Of a stretch of 64,000 nt of DNA, positions 42,874 to 54,250 are shown piece after piece. Numbering within the stretch: position 1 is the first letter of the stretch; each line of letters begins with the position of its first letter. The notes under the pieces are model-generated. The model searched no databases, had not been told where the DNA came from, and was given only the letters and a program-made list of their open reading frames with translations. The DNA is from Ophiura sarsii (Eukaryota > Echinodermata > Ophiuroidea > Amphilepidida > Ophiuridae), in NCBI GenBank assembly GCA_035610835.1, contig CM069449.1:40035098-40099097 (forward strand). Reading direction: 5' to 3'. The translations under genes were made by a program, and so were the position numbers.

Positions 42874-43195
42874 CATTAACCTCTTATTAGCAAATACTAA
42901 ATGTTTGCTTGTTTATACATACAAAAATGATCTTTTTAATAATAATATGATGCACTGTTCAGAAAGGTGAAGGAATTTAGCCAATGACATAAACAGATAC
43001 CTGTCACCTGTTAATTACATTTAATTTACAGTTTCTAATGAAACCCTGATCAATCAGCATGACCGCGGGGTTGTTGTTAATATAAAAGCTTGTATTTGCC
43101 AACCATGTCATTAGCACAAAATTTGTATCTGATAATATTTGTCTTTCAAAATTCTGCACTTTCAAACGCTGTCTATCTTGTTTGCTCTACTGTAA

Positions 43196-43520
43196 GGGAT
43201 GCACCATTTGATTTTCAGGGGGGCATGGAAGTTGGGGTTGGGCGGATTTTTCTCTTTTTTTGACACCGAAGTAGGCGACATTTTTTCCCCTTGCCCTTCG
43301 CGGCAAGGTGGGGTTTTTTTTTGGGGGGGGGGCAAAGGCGGCAAAGTTTCTTGGGGAGGTTTTACTGTTTTTCTTTACATTGAGTTGGGTGAGTCATCTT
43401 TCTTTTTTTACTCAGCAGTGGGTCATCTTTCTTCTTTTTTTCCTGGTTGTTGGGCAAAGTTGTTGTTTTTTCCTGGATAGTGGGCAAAGTTTTTTTTTTT
43501 AAAAACTTCCATGCCTCCCC
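43196..43520 (+). mobile_element. Harbinger-like MITE, damaged right end
   Basis: It starts GGGATGCACCATTTGATTTT after TAA and carries the GGGGGGCATGGAAGTTGG subterminal word. The right side has the complement CTTCCATGCCTCCCCC but lacks the terminal GGTGC..CCC. It is the same family as 46592-46873. Confidence 0.7.
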
Positions 43521-43934
43521 CGTAATGTTGTTAACTTGCTTGTTATTGCACCTTGGATTGGATGTTTATAGACAAATGGCTCATTATTATGTGCGCATTT
43601 ATTATCATTGTTTTCTATCTAGACACTCAATGCAAGTTATCAAAGAATTGAACGATACTATCTGGGACCTAAAGTACACTTTTTCCGTGTAATCTTCTCC
43701 GGCCTAATCCTACAATCACCTCCCGGGTGAAGGGTACTCTTTTGTTTGTGAAGTTCAGAAAAAGGGTAGTCTGTCCAAGTTTTCTAGGGGCAAAGCTCAA
43801 TATCTACAAGGGCTGCTATCAACACATTTCATGATAATGCAGCTTGCTCTTGCTGGATTTCCCACCTACCTACCCATCTAAGCTTGCAAATCCACAAGAA
43901 ACACTCATGGCCCATAAAAAGCTACATAAACCAA

Positions 43935-44034
43935 NNNNNNNNNNNNNNNNNNNNNNNNNNNNNNNNNNNNNNNNNNNNNNNNNNNNNNNNNNNNNNNNNN
44001 NNNNNNNNNNNNNNNNNNNNNNNNNNNNNNNNNN
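43935..44034. other. assembly gap, 100 N
   Basis: Exactly 100 N. This is the usual placeholder length for unknown gap size, so distances across it are unreliable. Confidence 0.99.
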
Positions 44035-44267
44035 GTCCATTGCACTTGCAGCAAATGTGTGATAACAATTAGTTATTGACTGATTGATCACTTGATTCTG
44101 TGGATTTTAATCATTTGGGCAATGGACGTCTGGCTAGACGTCCGTAGCTCAAGTACGCTTGCTCAAGAGTCAAACGGTAAAACCAATATTAAATGAAAAT
44201 ACGCTGTATACATACATGAATGTATAACTATTATAATTATAATTATAGTACATGTATAAGTATTCCA

Positions 44268-45038
44268 TACTATAGTAATGCACTTATCAATTGCATCCCC
44301 GTGGATAGCGGGGATTAGGGCCGGGACGTACAAATTGCTAATGTGACGTCCCGGGTACAGTTGTGTCATGCGGGTACGGTCCCCGCAGGGCGGGGCACCA
44401 TTTTTTGTACGTCCCCGCTACACTATCATGGGCCGGGACAAAAGTGTACGGCGGCGTACAGTCCCACCCCCATAGACGTGGGTCAAAGTGTACACCCCGG
44501 TTACTGTCCCTATGTATACATTTTGTGTACCCTAGCCTAGCGCCCGCCCCGCTACACTGGCCGGCCATTCCCCGGCTTATATTTTCGTACTTCCCGCTAC
44601 TATATTATTTACCATAAACAACATTTGATACCTTGACGGATTAAAGCGTATAGTATCAGTGGCGTACCCAGCTTTTCAGCAGCTGAAATCGCTGAAATCT
44701 TGATAAGTGTTGGGGGGGGGGGGGGTAGCGATGATGTTGTCCTAAAAAAACGGCTGAAAAAAAATCACATAGAAGAAATCGCAAATCTACTGACGGAAGC
44801 TCAAGTTTACCGACGGGGATATTTCAGGGGGGGGGGGGGGCACCTGCCCCCTGGGGTACGCCACTGTATAGTATACATGAAGAGACTCATTAATTCGCAT
44901 CCCGGCTAGTGGGGGCACCTTTTGTACGTCCCCGGTAGTACGGCCCCCACATAGCCAGGCAACGTTTGTGTACGGTCCCCGCCATGTCCCGGGTCCCCCA
45001 GGGCTGCGGATACAATTGATAAGTGCATAACTATAGTA
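44268..45038. mobile_element. GC-rich TIR element containing a hAT MITE
   Basis: The left end TACTATAGTAATGCACTTAT and the right end ATAAGTGCATAACTATAGTA pair over 31 bp (29 matches). The body is rich in GTACGTCCCCGCTAC and CGGGACGTACA words in both orientations. A younger hAT MITE (44657-44866) splits it. Confidence 0.8.
44657..44866. mobile_element. hAT MITE with exact 8-bp duplication
   Basis: TIRs CAGTGGCGTACCCAG and CTGGGGTACGCCACTG are flanked exactly by TATAGTAT at 44649-44656 and 44867-44874. CAGTGGCG is a widely seen hAT terminus. The 210-bp body has two long G runs. Confidence 0.92.
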
Positions 45039-45114
45039 TAGCCTTAAAATACAATAGGAATCATAGGGGTAATTCAGTATAGGTCGACCCAGTCATTTTT
45101 TGTTGTTGTTTGTT

Positions 45115-45344
45115 TATAAAGAGCAAATGTGAACAATCGCCCCAACAGACATTAACAACGTTAATGAACTGAGTGATTACAAATCAAACGGGTAACTCTC
45201 AATAGAGAGCTCTGATAGGCCAATCAATTGGTTCACTGCAACTCAGAAAATAATCAAAAATACAAGTAAACACAATAGGGCAATTAAAAAAGCCAATGAA
45301 AGTGGCGTGGGACAGGAATAGGATAAACACCCAAACATAGAGAA
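45115..45344. repeat. dispersed repeat, direct copy of 35103-35332
   Basis: See the first copy for landmarks. Divergence is mostly substitutions, plus an indel near 45270. Confidence 0.8.
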
Positions 45345-45429
45345 TAACATCAAAAAATAAGACGAAAATAATGACCGGTACTTTGTGCTGTTTGCCAGAC
45401 GTTTTAACTACCTATCAGTTTTACCGTTA

Positions 45430-45775
45430 CGCTCTACTCGCCCACCCATGGGATCGCGTCACGCTGTGTACGCTATGCAACTGTAAGAGACCTTTGTTTA
45501 CCTCTTTGGTTTGTGGTCAACAGCATATATATGTGACGTCACTCCGGGGCGACCTATAGGTACAAAAATGTAGGTCACCCCGGACCTCAGTCATCCAGGT
45601 ATTTTTGTCATTTGTTGTTGACAATTAACAAAGCAAAACATTTTAACACATCAGTGTCCACGCTCTACTCAGCCATACACAAGATCGTTCCAAGATCATG
45701 CGAGGCAGTGTAAGCGACTGTTGTTTATATCGGCAAACGGCATGTGACGTCACTCCGAGGCGAGGGAAAAAAACC
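45430..45775. repeat. diverged duplication carrying TGACGTCA sites
   Basis: Two related blocks (about 45430-45555 and 45655-45770) share CGCTCTACTC, GTAAG.GAC and ATGTGACGTCACTCCG. TGACGTCA is the full CRE palindrome bound by CREB/ATF-type factors in animals. It occurs at 45534 and about 45743. No adjacent gene start is visible. Confidence 0.6.
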
Positions 45776-46591
45776 CCCTCTTTTACAGGCCCTACCGACC
45801 CACTTTTTGCGTTTGTCAAGATTTGTGGATACTTTTTTTCAAATCATGTAAAATCAGCCATTATTTGGCCAAAAATATGGCCAAAAAAAATTTCCACTAA
45901 TTTAGTTTTAAAAAATCAACATTTATGCAGATTTTGGTGACATTTTAGGTACAAAAATGGCCATGCATTTTGAACTCAGCAACATTTTAAAAATGTGAAA
46001 CCTTTTAAGAGTTGATTTTTTTCGGTTCAGACTGAAGCCTGTCGGTTGAGATTGCCTCTGTCGGTTGTGTGAATGTCAATAACCGTCATCGGTTGTGTGA
46101 TTGTCAATAATCGTCGTCATTTGAGAATGGCATTGTTGTTTGATATTGGCACTGGTCAGTTGCGACTGGCACTGTGTCGGTCTTTGAAGAGCTTGTTTTT
46201 TCACGCCAGTTTTCAGAAACCATGTCATGTCACAATACCCAACACTCAGGACACAAATCGGAAAAGTGCTTTCTATTTTGATTCTATACTTTAGGGAGGA
46301 GGAGGGCATGACATATTTAAAATTATATACATGTACTTGATACAGGTTCATGGATACATTTTAACAGTAGTGAAATGGAATGAATAAATTGAAATATAAC
46401 TTCATTCCTTTTAATCCTTTTTCAAAATGCAGAATGGCAGAAAGATACCGACACTGAGGGGAAACATCCAGAAAAATACCCTGTACAAAAACGTAATGAA
46501 GATTTACACAAGCTGACAAGCAGAGTGCTCATCATTTTCTGCAGTAAGTATAATTAATTCTGGTTGTTACGCCAATGATGAAGGCTAATTA

Positions 46592-46873
46592 GGGATGCAC
46601 CATTAGACTTCAAGGGGGTAGGAAGTTGGATTCGGACTCTCTTTTTTCTGCGGCGGCAAGTTTTTGTTTGCTGCCGAAGTGTTTTGTTTTAATAATAATA
46701 TGATACCTTTATATTGAGTTGGATTGGCAAAGTTGGGTGGGTGGGCAATTTTTTACTCATCAGTGAGTGAAGGTTTTTTGATTGCCTGATAGACTGATAT
46801 TGGGTGAAGTTTTTTTTCTTCAAAAACTTCCTCCCCCCCCCCCCCCCCTCCTTGAAGTTGAATGGTGCGTCCC
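46592..46873. mobile_element. Harbinger-like MITE, TTA duplication
   Basis: Ends GGGATGCACCATTAGACTTC and GAAGTTGAATGGTGCGTCCC pair. TTA flanks both sides (46589-46591, 46874-46876). A three-base TTA/TWA duplication is characteristic of PIF/Harbinger. Confidence 0.85.
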
Positions 46874-47807
46874 TTAGGAATGAGTTTCATCAGCAAATTG
46901 CAGACTGGGAAGTGGGAACTGACAAGAAAGGTGCCCTGCCTTACCGGAATGTAATGGAGACGTCACAATGAGACTTGTGCATGAACGTCACCACAAGTGA
47001 CAGCTACTGTGGTCCATGACCGTGGGTGACATCAATTGATGTGCCAAAAACAGTGGTGGCACCAGCACCAACATTTAAATGGTTCGGTTTTAATTGATGC
47101 CACTTATTTATAATGTTAATCCGACTAGTAAGACCCTATATTAAAATAGTAAACATTTAGATAAATTCATAACCACCACCAATTAAGGACTTCATCAAAA
47201 AATTGTAAATGTGAGTAACCAAAATCATATCAGTAAAACATGCTAAAACCTTAATTTTCTAAAGTGTTATTTATCACTATTAATGGTTAAATAATATGTT
47301 ATTTCGATTTGTCAAAGTCAAGATTATTGTTAATTTAAAATGTATAAAGAATCAAATGCTAGTAAATCATGGCTGGACAAAGTGTAACATGTGTTACGGT
47401 AACATGTGTTACTGAATATTTTGCCATTTAAAAAAAGAAAAAATAATTATTGTTATTATAAACCTTTTATATTACTTATTTACAGTAGTGACCGATTAAT
47501 TGTAGATTGTTAAGTTTTAGAACTATAAAAGCAAAACAATGTTGGGGTATTTTTAGTGCGTCTTTGCGCGTAATGCGTGTTACCGATATTCGGAGTGGTC
47601 TCGCATTAACACGAACAGCTGATCTTTCATGTTGGGCATTTGTTTACATATATACAAATGATGAAAACTTAATTCAAAATATTCTTACAGAGATGTAGAG
47701 AATGGAAATTAAAGAATGGCCCGCTAAAACGTAATACGAGTTACCATGGAATCAGCAATTTCATGATTTTGAACTAATTCTTTATGCTTGATTGTTCATT
47801 CTTGTAG
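46874..47807. other. nothing recognised
   Basis: A local duplication of TAACATGTGTTAC lies near 47386-47412. No coding-quality frame. Confidence 0.5.
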
Positions 47808-48049
47808 GATTCCTGCCAGGATCCTACCAACTCAGTCCACATGCAGGACTCTGTAGTAGATTTATGGGACCCAGCCATGTTTGCCAAAGCAGATACATTG
47901 TAAGGACGTAATCCTGGAAGATGTCTCCAACAAGTTGAGTGTCATGCAAAGGAAGATCATGATTTACCTTGAGGATTGGGGAATGTCCATTCTTACTCCT
48001 ACAACTATATGTGAGTTTGAACTCATTTTGATTTAAATGAGCATTCAAA

Positions 48050-48196
48050 CAGGGTCAGAAATTTGAGAAGAATCCAAGAATCCATTCTCGCGGGTAAAGT
48101 TCTGAGAATCCCAAGTTGATTCTTACATCTAACATGCTATTGAATGGAGTAAAATTCATAGATTCTCATGCACCCTTTGACAAATTTCTGAACTTG
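48050..48196. mobile_element. short MITE, GTCAGAAATTTG termini
   Basis: CAGGGTCAGAAATTTG at the left and CAAATTTCTGAACTTG at the right are imperfect complements. GAATCCAAGAATCCATTCTC in the body resembles words at 13905-13940. It starts 40 bases after the donor of candidate exon 2. Confidence 0.6.
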
Positions 48197-49918
48197 TTCA
48201 ATATTGGACAGCTTTAAACCGTTTCAAGATCTTTACATTTCTGCATTAATTGATTAATTAAGATGCTTTGCATGTGAATTAATCTTGAATCTAGTCACAT
48301 CAAAAAATATTTTTCCAGCCATTTTACAATAACCCGACATTCTATATTTGGTCAATTGTTTTGGTAATCATTTGTATGCAATGTCCATATGCTACACGTA
48401 TATCAAATCTATGATCTTATTTCTGAAAATCTTGAATCTACAGCCAGGCTATATTTTTGTGTGGAAACCGGGGGATCGGGACAAAGTATGAAATTCTCTT
48501 TTCATTGAGCTAACCTGTCAACGCCTCAATGGCAACGCTCGACCTGGCAGTGAATTCGTATTCACATATCAGCTCGGATGATAACGTCATTGAATCAATG
48601 CTAGCATACGTGTGGACATTGTTTTTGGCTATATAGTGAATCGTAGTGCTACGGAAGGTTAGGGTTAAGGAAAAGTTCAGGGTTTACCTATCAGGACCCA
48701 AGCGTGTGCCCAACCACTTCCAAATTAAGAAACATTTTGGCTAAGGTACAAAAAAGCCAACCGGGTCGGGTCGGTCAGGGTTTTTTCCATTCATATTTTC
48801 TCTTTAATGTTTAATTTTTAAAAAATCTGTAAATATTTATTTAAATTGGGATATTCATTTGAATTTGTTTGCACCATCAACAGCAATATTCAACTATGAA
48901 ATATTTGTTATGCAAACTCAAACTAATTTTTCACAAATTGAATTATGTTCCTTGATTCTGTTCTGACATTGGATTGGACGTAGAATATTAAGATTCTGAG
49001 GTATTTATTGCATTTAAACAGTGCCTTTATTAATGCTACAACCCATTTTAAAAAGTAAATAATATTCAAACATTTTACCCACACAAAATAATGTTAAGAT
49101 GATTTGCCCTAGAACTCAAAATAACCACATTTTTTCTTCCTTTTTACAATATTGATTTTAGGTTGCATTATCAATCTCCAAATGGATGTGACTAACTGTC
49201 AAGCATTGGATATCGTACGAAGACGAATGACCTGCACTCAGTGGGACACAGGGATCAGAATGACCAAGGGATTCAAATTTGTCTGAAGTGTGGATGGAAC
49301 AGGGAACATGATGGCCAAGGGACTTCACATTGGGATGTATAGATGGAATTAACTAACAAATGTATATGTTTCATATATACATGTAGCTATATTTATGGCA
49401 TTGGGCAATGCAGTGATGAATCTAGACTCTATACTATAGTCTAAGAGACCAACGTTTTTAAAGATGCATATCATCAGCTGTTCTGATCACTGAGGTATAT
49501 ATTATTACATTACCTATGTGTAAAACCTTTGAACAAAGTTATACCAATTGTAGTATTGAAATGGAATGCCATCTTCCACAGTGAAATTTACTTGGAATTT
49601 TGTGTCGGGAGCAATTTCACTTCTAGTCTAGTCAAGGCAAAGGAAACAAACAATAGAGAATCAGTACAAACGAAGGAGGAGTGTAGATAACAAGGCCAGA
49701 ACCAAACACAATAGTAGGTTGTATGGTACAGCAATCAAGAAATGCTCTGTGCATGGTATTAAACAGTACCTGGACATACATTTTGTTGATCAAGGAGTTA
49801 CATGAGTCAATTATGATTACTGGTTATGGTTTTGATTAAAAACACACACGTGGGGGTGAAAAAGCTGGGTTTTTTTGTTTGGCATCAGTTAATTCAAACT
49901 CAATGATGCAGCTTTTAA

Positions 49919-50247
49919 AGGAGGGCTCCCGCAATCACAACATTATTGAGCATTATATGGTAGAAAAATAATTATTGAGCCAAAATTGCATGATTATATA
50001 GAACAAAAAATTGCCGATCTTATCGTATACGATTCCCCAGCGTCCCATGCGACTAGTGCGCATCATGACCGTGACATTCACGATGGCAAGGGCGCAGTAA
50101 AATTGGAAGATGTGACGTACTTGTAAACAAATAATTAATTGACTAATTGGTGTTTTACTCTAAATTTGATGTAATACAAAAGTTGGGCTCAGTAGTTATT
50201 TTTCTAACATATATAATGCAAAATGTTGTGCTTGCGGGACCCCTCCT
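49919..50247. mobile_element. TTAA-flanked MITE
   Basis: TTAA duplications lie at 49915-49918 and 50248-50251. TIRs AGGAGGGCTCCCGCAATCAC and GTGCTTGCGGGACCCCTCCT pair over about 26 bp. TTAA plus an AGG terminus could be Kolobok- or piggyBac-type. The body is 329 bp without transposase. Confidence 0.85.
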
Positions 50248-50251
50248 TTAA

Positions 50252-51025
50252 GAATTAGCCTACTTGTTTCTTATTGCCAGAAAATGTAATACACTAAGTA
50301 GCTTTACTCACTGTCACCTCAAATTAGGAGATGTCAGCATATTCAAATCATAGGTGTGTGCTAAAAGACTGATATAATTTGTCTTAAATTTGAATCACAT
50401 GTGTGGTGTTTACATCTTGAGGTGACACAAACTAAAGTAGTTCTGTAAAAAGGCAACAAAGAAGAAACCACTTTTCTATCTAAGGCAAAATGGCGATTTC
50501 TTTTCTTTTTTTGGGAAAAAAACCGAAGCCTTGTCAGATTTTCACTACTAAGTAAATTGCAAATGTGTCCATCAAAATGTGTGAATTAAACAAATATGGA
50601 CAGTCATTGTTCAGAGCAAAATTAAGGTTAAAAAACTGTTAATAAATAAGGTGACATAATACCCTGTTAAAAGGGACCTCTCGGGTTGGGTCATGGACCT
50701 TTTATGCCCTCAAAATGACCGTATAAATCTGTAGATGTTTCCTGACAAGAAAAGACATTTGGTTAGTATTCATTGGATGAGAATATTTTCATCAATTTCT
50801 AAAAATTGGATCTATAGAACAGGGTTTCTTTTTTTCCAGCATCTAAGGTGACCAAAAAAACCTGCCTTGATCTACGAGCAAACTGACCACTCAGGTATGG
50901 TCGCCGGGTTTTCTAGTTTGTTTTATTTGAAAATATAAAAAGAATTGGCTCGATTGGGCCTGTAGAACAGGGTTTTCTTTTGGTGCCTAACAGATATTGT
51001 CGTTGAACAAGTTTCAAAGATGGTA
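50252..51025. other. nothing recognised
   Basis: No supported feature. Confidence 0.5.
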
Positions 51026-51234
51026 TACTATAAAAGTGGAAATTTTGTGTGTGTAAAAAAAGAAAAAGTGTTCGTGCTTCGCAAATTTTGAACAAGTTTG
51101 CATGTTTTTATCTTTGAGATTTTGAGGTTCCTTACATAGGCCAACATACAAAAGGAATATATTTGTGCATTTTTATTTTTGTGCTTGCTGATCTTAGCGC
51201 GAAAATAAATGTAGCGCGAATATATTCTTTTAGT
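51026..51234 (-). mobile_element. TACTGTAAAA-family fragment
   Basis: It matches the reverse complement of the core of 33656-33856 (AAATATATTCCTTTTGTATG, TTTTCGCGCTAAGATCAGC). The TACTATAAAAGTGG end is kept and the other end is decayed. Confidence 0.65.
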
Positions 51235-52330
51235 TGGATCAGTTCCAAATTAATGAATCACAGCAGCAAATGAATACAGAAGGATGCAGGCGCTTATGAA
51301 GACATCAAGCGCACTGTGCATTATGTGTGACGCATTAATGCGACCAAAACCATGTGCGCCAGGACGTAATCTTTACTTTTGTGCGCAGAGAGATAAAAAC
51401 AAATATTTCTTGCCAATTTGGAACTGATTAAACCATAGTAAACAGTAAAAAAAGAAAAATTAGTTGGCTAATTTTTAAGACATGTGACATTCCATGGGGT
51501 GAGAGTGGTGGCAATTTTCATCACAGTCATAACTAAAATGTATTATTATATCTTGAGATGGCAGATCAGGTTACTAGTAACTTGTCAGGTCCATTTTGTC
51601 TTTCCCTTCAACAATATTTGGTTATTTGAATCCCCAACCCTACAATGTAGGGGAGACGGGGGTTAGTAGGAACGTTTTTTACAAAAACAGCTGTAGTTTA
51701 CAAACAAGTTTTATTCAACAAACAGCAACTATACCAGTTTATAGGTACACATGTTGGCTACAAATGTAGCCCATAAAATTACTAAATTTATTTGTCGTTA
51801 CTTAGATAATCGACATAAAACATGACCATGTCAAGTGTTCCAACTTACCCCACCTCTGGGGTAAGTTGGAACATAGTATGGGGTAAATTGAAAAAATACT
51901 AAATTCTGTGGAAAATAGGCACTTCCTAACTTTATTACTGAATGTTAAAGAAACAGTGTCTTTAATATGAGTTTTGGTCACAACAGGATTTCCAAGCACT
52001 CTGACCCATAAACACAACATGCCGAAATAGAGGGGGAAATACCAAAAATATTTGTTCAGTGTTCAGATTCATTTTTGGAGCATTTAATAATAATTTTAAT
52101 CAGAAACCTTATACACACTAGGCTAACCAAATACTAAGACAACTTTAAACAAGTAAGTTTTAGGCAACAAATAAATCTTATGTTACCTATGGACAAATAC
52201 ATGTAAAAACGTGTTCCAACTAGCCCCCACCCCAAATGTTCCAACTAGCCCCGGCAGGTCATGTGACACTTGTAAGCTTACTGTAAAAAACAGAGGCTAC
52301 TGTAACACAATTATCATACAGTCGTCCGTC

Positions 52331-52457
52331 GGTAGACAAGACAACTTATGCAGTTATTCCGTTCTCTAGCCCCTCACTGGGTAATACATCTTCCCTTTAA
52401 AGCTAAATGGAGCAGTCCACAATAGGTATATCCCCATGCGCCACGTAGCCACCGTCG
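52331..52457 (+). repeat. DIRS left inverted terminal repeat
   Basis: These 127 bp are perfectly complementary to 57297-57423. The repeat should carry the promoter for genomic RNA in this element class; no TATA box is obvious. Confidence 0.95.
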
Positions 52458-52606
52458 CCTTATTCCATTGAAGCCCCTCGGGTATAGACGTGCTATTATC
52501 ATCGTCAGCGGTGTGTACTACACGTGGCTCGCGGGAAGTTCAGTTACTTCTAAAATAACGTGAGGAAATATTTGTGAAGTAGTTGGTGTGCTGGTTTTCC
52601 CCAGCT

Positions 52607-54250
52607 ATGGCTAATAAAAGGAAGAAGGAGAAAGAAAGTTCTAAAGGATCACCAAAAGTGTCTCCTAAACGGCGGAAAAAGGATGGTAAAATTAAATCAA
52701 GCAGCAGTGAACAGCCGACGAGTTCACCGGGAGTTTCTGCTCGGAAGGTACACGGCATGTTACCGTTTCCCTTTCCATCATTTGCGGGACAAACACCAGG
52801 TCCGTCCAGCAAGGGCCGGGGCAAGGGCCCGCCAATTGTAACGCGGTCAGTAGACCGGGAGGTTGTAATGGGACAGAGTCAACCAGCTTCGGAATATCCG
52901 TCTTCTCCTGGACGGGAGGATATGTTTAGGCTTGCTAGACAACTAGCTACGCAGCAGGAAGATGTTGAGCGGTCGCCAGGCCGGCGGGGTACCTATGTGG
53001 TACCAACTTCTCCGGTGTCATCATCGGACGGAATCCAGTTGTGTAACGATGACGACATACAAAATGGCGATAGACGTGTTTACAGCGGAAATTCGGAGCG
53101 TAGTTTTGGTGAAGGAGATGAGGTGGCAGAGTTAAGAAATCAAGTAGCATGGTTGGCACAGCTCATAGCAGCGCCTTCAAGTGTGGAACGTCGCCAAGAA
53201 ATGAGAGAAACACAAGGTATGAATTTTGATTCCCAACGTGTTGTGCATGAAAGTAAGCTTAATAGCAGTACCGCGACTCGCGGGAAGAAAGCTGTTAGTA
53301 CAGTTTCTATACCACCTAGTGATAACACTACCGCGACACGCGGGGGTAGAAATAGCAATGAAAATAATGATCATTTATTGATAACAGCTCCTTCGGGGGT
53401 TAGTAGTGCTAATGTCAGTCATGATACCGCGACTCGCGGGGATAACATGGAATTGGAGGAGCCTAGACTGTACCAAGGAATTCCCATTTTGGAATCATGT
53501 AACAGATCAGAGCCGGTGGGAGACCCGGTGCCCGAATACTGGGCAGAGACAGTTAAACATTTGTTTAATCAGAACATCGACAAGGATGACAGGGAGCGGT
53601 TGCAAAAGGCTTATATACCGCCACAGAATGTCCCATATGCTAAGGCTCCAAGAGTATACAGCTACATATGGGGAAACATGTCCAGACTAGACAAGTCTAT
53701 TGACAATAAACAACAAAGAATTCAGGCTGGAATTTCAACGGCCATAGTGCCAATGCTACGAGCAGTTGATTTGGTGAATACTCATGGAAATGTTGATAAG
53801 AAAAGTGTGCTTGAACACTTATCGGCAGCCATGGCGATTATCGGAGATGCGTCATATAGCATTAGTTCACAGCGCAGAGATCATATCAGATCAATGCTGA
53901 GCAAAGACTATAAAGAGCTTTGTAAGAAGGAAGTTATCGTCACGGATCAACTACTAGGAGACGATTGTGAGACACGAATCAAGAAAATAAAGGAGTCATC
54001 ACGATCCACCGTGATGTCTCAACAATATGTGACCACGGTGGGGGCTAAGAAGCCAGTGCCTTCGCAACCACAGAATTATCAGTTTCGTAAACCTGCTCAG
54101 CAGAGATTTGGTCAAAGACCATCAAGGCCTTTCAATACTTACACACAGGGACGACAACCCCAATCTAGTGTTAAGGAAGGTAGTCAAGGTACCAAGGAAA
54201 GATCTTTTCGGAAGGATTGGACCTTCAAACGTCCGTTCCGACGGTATTAG
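52607..54250 (+). CDS. DIRS ORF1, Gag-like protein
   Basis: The start is the ATG at 52607 in a good context (G at -3, G at +4). The open frame begins slightly earlier but without ATG. The product is 547 residues. A lysine-rich, nuclear-signal-like N-terminus (ANKRKKEKESSKGSPK then SPKRRKKDGK) leads into a long serine/threonine-rich disordered part. The conserved DIRS Gag-type helical region follows around residues 320-460 (PEYWAETVKHLFNQ, PRVYSYIWGNMSRLD), and the C-terminus is arginine/glutamine-rich and basic. No CCHC zinc knuckle is seen, as is usual for DIRS. The motif TATRG occurs three times (near residues 223, 243 and 275). It should package element RNA. The last codons overlap the RT frame. 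Confidence 0.9.
   Translation: MANKRKKEKESSKGSPKVSPKRRKKDGKIKSSSSEQPTSSPGVSARKVHGMLPFPFPSFAGQTPGPSSKGRGKGPPIVTRSVDREVVMGQSQPASEYPSSPGREDMFRLARQLATQQEDVERSPGRRGTYVVPTSPVSSSDGIQLCNDDDIQNGDRRVYSGNSERSFGEGDEVAELRNQVAWLAQLIAAPSSVERRQEMRETQGMNFDSQRVVHESKLNSSTATRGKKAVSTVSIPPSDNTTATRGGRNSNENNDHLLITAPSGVSSANVSHDTATRGDNMELEEPRLYQGIPILESCNRSEPVGDPVPEYWAETVKHLFNQNIDKDDRERLQKAYIPPQNVPYAKAPRVYSYIWGNMSRLDKSIDNKQQRIQAGISTAIVPMLRAVDLVNTHGNVDKKSVLEHLSAAMAIIGDASYSISSQRRDHIRSMLSKDYKELCKKEVIVTDQLLGDDCETRIKKIKESSRSTVMSQQYVTTVGAKKPVPSQPQNYQFRKPAQQRFGQRPSRPFNTYTQGRQPQSSVKEGSQGTKERSFRKDWTFKRPFRRY
53270..53440 (+). repeat. three copies of ACCGCGACTCGCGGG within Gag
   Basis: Copies lie at 53270-53284, 53330-53344 (one base changed) and 53426-53440. 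Each is a near-palindrome (CCGCGA/TCGCGG) and encodes TATRG in the same frame. RNA hairpins or a repeated peptide motif are both possible. Confidence 0.8.

Larger units (their letters stand above)
46433..49286 (+). other. candidate spliced transcript of unknown function
   Basis: Three segments have good splice borders: 46433-46543 (acceptor AAAATGCAG, donor GCA|GTAAGTA), 47808-48010 (acceptor TTCTTGTAG, donor TATAT|GTGAG) and 49162-49286 (acceptor TTGATTTTAG). The first is open (WQKDTDTEGKHPEKYPV...). It joins in phase to RFLPGSYQLSPHAGLCSRF but meets TAA at 47909-47911. A second frame of exon 2 (KDVILEDVSNKLSVMQRKIM) joins in phase to exon 3 and stops at 49284-49286. The two frames cannot be one intact protein. 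It may be a pseudogene, a non-coding RNA, or two terminal exons. No family is recognised. Confidence 0.3.

Noticed and set aside
43199..43502. Phenylalanine/glycine-rich open frames
   Set aside because: Low-complexity T- and G-rich MITE sequence.
43844..44091. Open frames spanning the N run
   Set aside because: They exist only because the gap is translated as unknown residues.
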